This document shows positions 5,151 to 5,538 of a DNA stretch of 5,538 nt, piece by piece. Position numbers and translations under genes: made by a program. The first letter of the stretch is position 1; every line of letters starts with the position of its first letter. The stretch comes from Pseudomonadota bacterium (GTDB lineage Bacteria; Pseudomonadota; Alphaproteobacteria; Caulobacterales; Caulobacteraceae). The notes below the pieces were generated by a model, which was given only the letters and a program-made list of their open reading frames with translations, searched no databases and had not been told where the DNA came from. The stretch is taken from assembly GCA_023445705.1 (NCBI GenBank), contig JAEXKM010000168.1, positions 1 to 5,538 on the forward strand, read 5' to 3'.

Positions 5151-5538
5151 ATGACCGTTCGCGTCGCAATCAATGGGTTCGGCCGTATCGGCAGGCTGGT
5201 CCTGCGTTCGATCGTCGAGCATGCGCGCCGCGACATCGAAGTCGTCGCCATCAACGACCTGGGCCCGGTTGAGACCAACGCTCATCTGCTGCGGTACGAC
5301 AGCGTTCACGGCCGCTTCCCGGGCAATGTGACGGTCGACGGCGACACCATCGACGTGGGCCTGGGCAAGATCAAGGTCACGGCCATCCGCAACCCGGCCG
5401 AGCTGCCGCACAAGGATCTGGGCGTCGACATCGCCCTGGAATGCACCGGTCTCTTCACCAGCAAGGAAAAGGCCGCCGCCCACCTGGAAGCCGGCGCCAA
5501 GCGCGTGATCGTCTCGGCCCCGTGCGACAACGCCGACA
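5151..5538 (+). CDS. gap: Glyceraldehyde-3-phosphate dehydrogenase, N-terminal part (runs off the window)
   Basis: The first 129 codons of GAPDH are present. This is the cytoplasmic enzyme that oxidises and phosphorylates glyceraldehyde 3-phosphate to 1,3-bisphosphoglycerate with NAD+. The Rossmann dinucleotide loop is NGFGRIG (residues 8-14). Asp36 in INDLG is at the position that binds the adenosine ribose and favours NAD over NADP. HLLRYDSVHGRF (45-56), LECTGLF (96-102) and VIVSAPC (119-125) are further family landmarks. About 200 more residues are expected, including the catalytic cysteine (SCTTN motif), which lies beyond the window and cannot be checked. ATG 5151 has AGGAG (5138-5142) 8 nt upstream. 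The start of an erythrose-4-phosphate dehydrogenase paralogue looks similar, but the NDL signature and nearby tkt favour glycolytic or gluconeogenic gap. Confidence 0.94.
   Translation, partial: MTVRVAINGFGRIGRLVLRSIVEHARRDIEVVAINDLGPVETNAHLLRYDSVHGRFPGNVTVDGDTIDVGLGKIKVTAIRNPAELPHKDLGVDIALECTGLFTSKEKAAAHLEAGAKRVIVSAPCDNAD

Overview
This window is GC-rich DNA (roughly two-thirds G+C by eye) from an alphaproteobacterium, most likely Caulobacterales (Caulobacter, Phenylobacterium or a relative). The evidence is the zauP-zapA cell-division pair, close protein matches to alphaproteobacterial families, and strong depletion of GANTC, the CcrM methylation site. I count only four GANTC sites in 5.5 kb. 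It reads as core chromosome: I see no insertion sequence, phage gene, CRISPR array, tRNA or rRNA.

Layout. Positions 1-63 hold a strong hairpin downstream of zapA. Positions 64-685 (minus strand) hold the two-gene operon zauP-zapA, encoding small coiled-coil proteins of the division ring. An intergenic region of about 150 bp separates this operon from the divergent tkt (839-2809, plus), a complete transketolase. After a 68-bp gap containing a perfect 12-bp inverted repeat comes purT (2878-4077, plus), the formate-dependent GAR transformylase of purine synthesis. A short palindrome-rich spacer separates purT from a convergent lipoprotein gene (4143-4982, minus) with an MliC-type lysozyme-inhibitor domain and a second C-terminal domain. 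A 168-bp divergent intergenic region leads to gap (5151 to the window end, plus), the truncated start of glyceraldehyde-3-phosphate dehydrogenase.

How the genes fit together. tkt and gap belong to the pentose phosphate and triose phosphate part of central carbon metabolism. purT uses PRPP-derived GAR, so it lies downstream of the pentose phosphates that transketolase helps to supply. The zauP-zapA pair acts in Z-ring organisation. The lipoprotein is a predicted envelope protein and is not obviously connected to its neighbours.

No radically new system is visible. The items most worth a second look are the two-domain MliC lipoprotein, the perfect hairpin just before the purT ribosome binding site, the pair of GANTC sites in the gap leader, and the palindrome array between the convergent purT and lipoprotein genes.
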